Assembly: GCA_041398745.1 (NCBI GenBank)
Contig: JAWKUB010000006.1
Coordinates: forward strand, 496,001 to 560,000
DNA from: JACKHO01 sp041398745
GTDB lineage: Bacteria > Planctomycetota > Planctomycetia > Planctomycetales > Planctomycetaceae
Length of the DNA stretch: 64,000 nt
Direction: 5' to 3'
The notes under the pieces: model-generated
What the model was told of the DNA's origin: nothing
The model's input: the letters and a program-made list of their open reading frames with translations, nothing else
Databases searched by the model: none
Position numbers and translations under genes: made by a program
Shown: in pieces, positions 61,507-64,000 of the stretch
Position numbering within the stretch: the stretch's first letter is position 1
Layout: each line of letters starts with the position of its first letter

Positions 61507-63597
61507 CTATGGCTTGGCAGTCAAATTCAGCGTGCTGCTACCACCTTCGGCAACGACTAGCGGTAATGTCCAGCGTTGGGTCGCGAATCGGCACACGCCG
61601 CCTTTACCATCTTTGCAATATTGGTAGGTCATGACCACTTCAATGGTGGTGCTTCCCGCTGTGCCTGTCAGGGGAATGCTGAAAGTGGCTATTTTTCCAT
61701 CGCTGGCGGCTCTCTTCTTGCCGCCAATGGTATTCGGTGCGACAACCTGTTGGTCTTTGTCACCGTTGATGCGCACTCCCACTGGAGCCAGTTGATTCAG
61801 TTTGAATTCCTCTGGCAGGTCGAAAGCCACGGTGACTTCCACATTGTCGCCAGAGACTTTCGTTTCACCAAGTTTCACGAGGGGTGTGTCCTCGCTGACA
61901 TCGTTCGTTTCCTGTACCTGTGGTGCAGCGGGAGGCGTCAGGCCTTCAATGGTCAGCACTTTGGTTGTCTTCGTCTTCATGTCGACGGCCAGTACGCGAT
62001 GGTTGTTGGTGTCGGCCACGTAGAGAGTGTCACCTGCCACGGCGAGTCCTGCAGGTTCGGAGAGTTCCACGGGATCGAGATTTGTGCCGCGTTGGCCGGT
62101 TCCCAGCCAGGTTGTGCATTCACGAGTTTTGACGTTGATAGATTTGATTTTGTGGTTGTAGGTATCCGCTACGAAAATGGTCCCGTTGTGATACACCAGA
62201 CCAATGGGGTGTTGGAGTCGCGCTTCATCCCCCACTCCGTCGATGTCGGCAAATTCGAAAAGCGAACGACCTCGTGGCAAATCGTGTGGACCGACCAGCG
62301 TTGTGACCATGCCCTTTTCACCCAGTGTGACCTGCCGAATGGCCGATCCCTCACTGTCGACATGGAAGAGGTTCTTCCCGTCGGAGGTAATTCCCGATGG
62401 TTGTGCTAAGGCGGCGTCTTCGTAATTGCCGTCGATAATGTCTTCCCGCCCCGAACCCGCAAAGACTTCAATTCCTTTGGAACCCAGCTCGTGATACCAG
62501 AGTTGGTGTGGTCCCGCCATGGCCACGTACAGCGTGCCATTCAGGTGATAAACATCCCAGGGGCTATTGAGTGGAACTTCCTGGAGCGGCCCGCCAGAGG
62601 GGAGGCCAACATTACCTCGGGCAAATCGATGCCGCGCCTGATATCCCATGCCCGCCAGAGTGCCGACCTGTTTCTTTTCCAGGTCGACCGTTCGCAGCAA
62701 ATGGTTCTCTGTGTCGGCGACGTAGAGTGTATTGCCGACGAGCGACATTCCCTGAGGATGGTCGAACATCGCTTCTTCGTAACTGCCGTCGCGGCGACCA
62801 ATTTGTCCGCTGCCAATGACGGATTGCAGTTCGCCGTTGAGTCCTGTGACAACGATACGATTGTTGTTGCTGTCCGAAATGAACAAACGCTTGCCGGGGA
62901 CATCGGTCAGGAGCTTGCCGGGATAGCGGAGTGGCGTTTGCTCCGCCTTTTGACGTTCCAAATCGAACCGGACGGGAGTCGAATCGAGGGTTCCCTTGGC
63001 CTTGTGCCAGGCGATCATGCGTTCGATGACGTCATCGAAAAGTTCGCGATTCCCTTCGCCAGGCTGTCGGCCGACATAGTTCCCTTCAGGATCGATGAGA
63101 ACGAAAGTCGGCCAACTGCTGAACTGATACTTCCTCGCAATGGTCATGTTGGCGTCGTTGACGACCGGGTGTTCGATTTCGTAACGCAGAATGGCTTCAC
63201 GAATGTTCTCGCCCGACTTCTCGTTGTCGAACTTGGGGGCATGTACGCCAATGACGACCAGTTCGTTCTTGTACTTCTGTTCGAGGTACTTCAAATCGGG
63301 GAGAACATGCATGCAGTTAATGCAGCAGTAGGTCCAGAAGTCGAGCAGCACAATTTTGCCGCGGAGTTCTTTCAGCGAAATGGGATCGGTGGTGTTGTAC
63401 CACTCGACGCCGCCATCCAGGCTGGGAGCCGGAATTCGTCCGGGAAACGGATTCTCGGCGGGCGCTTCCGGCGCTGCGTCATCGGCAGCAGCAAAGCGAC
63501 CGTACTCGGGTGCCGAAAAGAGTGTGGCCAAAAATGCCAGTAAACAGGTCCAGGTCAGATAACGCGACGCACGCGTTGACGAATTCCGCTGAGTCAT
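61507..63597 (-). CDS. NHLRC2-like exported thioredoxin-fold plus NHL-repeat protein
   Basis: Protein of 696 residues from ATG 63597 (AAGGTG upstream; frame open to 63651). A signal peptide ends near RFAA. Residues about 60-215 are a thioredoxin or TlpA-like domain, VLLDFWTYCCINCMHVLPDL, with the redox pair Cys 92-Ile-Asn-Cys 95. Residues about 240-570 form an NHL-repeat propeller (FVADTYNHKIKSI, AGLAVAGDTLYVADTNNHRV). A beta domain (about 580-696) ends the chain and holds two more Cys (YCKDGKGGVC). The arrangement matches animal NHLRC2 and its bacterial homologues. Likely an envelope thiol reductase or sensor; partner unknown. Confidence 0.9.
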   Translation of the reverse strand: MTQRNSSTRASRYLTWTCLLAFLATLFSAPEYGRFAAADDAAPEAPAENPFPGRIPAPSLDGGVEWYNTTDPISLKELRGKIVLLDFWTYCCINCMHVLPDLKYLEQKYKNELVVIGVHAPKFDNEKSGENIREAILRYEIEHPVVNDANMTIARKYQFSSWPTFVLIDPEGNYVGRQPGEGNRELFDDVIERMIAWHKAKGTLDSTPVRFDLERQKAEQTPLRYPGKLLTDVPGKRLFISDSNNNRIVVTGLNGELQSVIGSGQIGRRDGSYEEAMFDHPQGMSLVGNTLYVADTENHLLRTVDLEKKQVGTLAGMGYQARHRFARGNVGLPSGGPLQEVPLNSPWDVYHLNGTLYVAMAGPHQLWYHELGSKGIEVFAGSGREDIIDGNYEDAALAQPSGITSDGKNLFHVDSEGSAIRQVTLGEKGMVTTLVGPHDLPRGRSLFEFADIDGVGDEARLQHPIGLVYHNGTIFVADTYNHKIKSINVKTRECTTWLGTGQRGTNLDPVELSEPAGLAVAGDTLYVADTNNHRVLAVDMKTKTTKVLTIEGLTPPAAPQVQETNDVSEDTPLVKLGETKVSGDNVEVTVAFDLPEEFKLNQLAPVGVRINGDKDQQVVAPNTIGGKKRAASDGKIATFSIPLTGTAGSTTIEVVMTYQYCKDGKGGVCRFATQRWTLPLVVAEGGSSTLNLTAKP

Positions 63598-63723
63598 TCG
63601 AATCACCTTACAGGATGAGAATTCCAACTGTGGAAATGATAGTGGGCACATCAGTTGACCACCACATCAACGCGTCGGCTCGGTGGTGTCGTGTAAGAAT
63701 CCATCGGGATGCGGGCAGCTCGA

Positions 63724-64000
63724 TTACCACTCGCCGCCGCCCTGCTCTTCGGAAAGTTCACACCATCGCTCTTCTGCCGCGCTGAGTGCCTCGGTAACTT
63801 CTGTCAACTCATTGTGAATTTTCAGCGCGTCTGCCTGACCTGTAGCCGTCAGCAATTCTGCGTCGAGCTGTTTCTTGCGGTCGTCGAGTCGAGCAATTTC
63901 CTTTTCAAGATTCCGTATTTCCTTGCGGAGCTTGCGGTCATCTGTCTTCTTTTCGACAGGTTCAATGCCGCGCTGCTGCGCCTTGGCTGTTTGCTTCTTG
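63724..64000 (-). CDS. ABC-F type ATPase, C-terminal fragment (cut by window edge)
   Basis: The last 92 codons of a minus-strand gene that continues beyond 64000, ending at TAA 63724-63726. It is a charged, Lys/Glu/Gln-rich coiled coil (LRKEIRNLEKEIARLDDRKK and later ELTEVTEALSAAEERWCEL). This is the tail expected at the end of Uup/EttA-like ABC-F proteins, which act on ribosomes or DNA. No ATPase motif lies within the window, so the call depends on this tail alone and is moderate. Confidence 0.55.
   Translation of the reverse strand, partial: KKQTAKAQQRGIEPVEKKTDDRKLRKEIRNLEKEIARLDDRKKQLDAELLTATGQADALKIHNELTEVTEALSAAEERWCELSEEQGGGEW

Noticed and set aside
61576..63543. Two plus-strand frames of 277 and 350 codons
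   Set aside because: Both lie antisense to the NHL-repeat gene and lack protein-like character.
1..64000. CRISPR arrays, insertion sequences, rRNA and tRNA genes
   Set aside because: No regularly spaced direct repeats, transposase motifs, or rRNA or tRNA sequences were recognised by eye; a covariance-model search would be needed to exclude tRNAs fully.

Overview
The window reads as a chromosomal segment of a planctomycete (phylum Planctomycetota, order Planctomycetales or close). The markers are two DUF1559 proteins with pilin-like N-termini, two giant PVC-type propeller/HEAT/cytochrome c proteins, a Tat-exported DUF1501 protein, a DUF1080 protein, two formylglycine-type sulfatases, a Ser/Thr kinase with a single membrane span, archaeal-type phosphoglycerate mutase and many small secreted proteins or lipoproteins. 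All calls come from reading the translated sequence; no database search was run. No rRNA, tRNA, CRISPR array, transposase or integrase was recognised.

Layout. 0-9.6 kb: a PVC-type cytochrome gene downstream of a cadherin-like membrane protein (minus strand), then an LRR/TPR lipoprotein candidate, a small secreted protein and a zinc-ribbon membrane protein. 9.7-16.5 kb: sulfatase, ATP-grasp enzyme, TIM-barrel sugar isomerase/epimerase, Tat-exported DUF3500-like protein, fold-type III PLP enzyme, small lipoprotein. 17-21.3 kb: DUF1559 protein and small lipoprotein separated by a perfect hairpin, a decayed zinc-ribbon gene, a Ser/Thr kinase and a small hypothetical. 21.3-26.3 kb: tagaturonate epimerase, ParB without ParA, and the GDP-fucose pair fcl-gmd. 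26.4-34.7 kb: a PhyH-family oxygenase with an altered iron motif, two envelope proteins, AsnRS, a TPR metalloprotease and CoaC. 34.7-45 kb: sulfatase with a C-terminal discoidin-like domain, a transcript-like intergenic region with a strong terminator, an HTH-receiver regulator in reversed order, the housekeeping run guaA-aroC-apgM, an M28 peptidase, a FabZ-like dehydratase and an unusually long acyl carrier protein. 45-64 kb: second PVC cytochrome, AspRS, CocE-type hydrolase, a large NLR-like STAND ATPase, a CE1 esterase downstream of a DUF1080-esterase fusion, DUF1501, ROK kinase, an NHLRC2-like thioredoxin/NHL protein, and the C-terminus of an ABC-F ATPase cut by the window edge.

How the genes fit together. 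Much of the window serves the cell envelope and breakdown of complex polysaccharides: sulfatases, esterases, DUF1080, uxaE, the sugar isomerase and the ROK kinase fit sulfated or uronate-containing glycans, while fcl/gmd make GDP-L-fucose. Housekeeping genes (guaA, aroC, apgM, asnS, aspS, parB, coaC) are scattered among them, as is common in planctomycetes, which have few long operons.

The most promising candidate for an undescribed system is the 987-residue protein at 52800-55763. It joins an N-terminal hydrophobic glycine-zipper segment to an NB-ARC ATPase and a C-terminal TPR sensor array, an architecture like a membrane-acting NLR (cell-death or anti-phage). Next come the PhyH protein with His-x-Gly in place of His-x-Asp, the ACP with an inserted segment, and the reversed HTH-receiver regulator.
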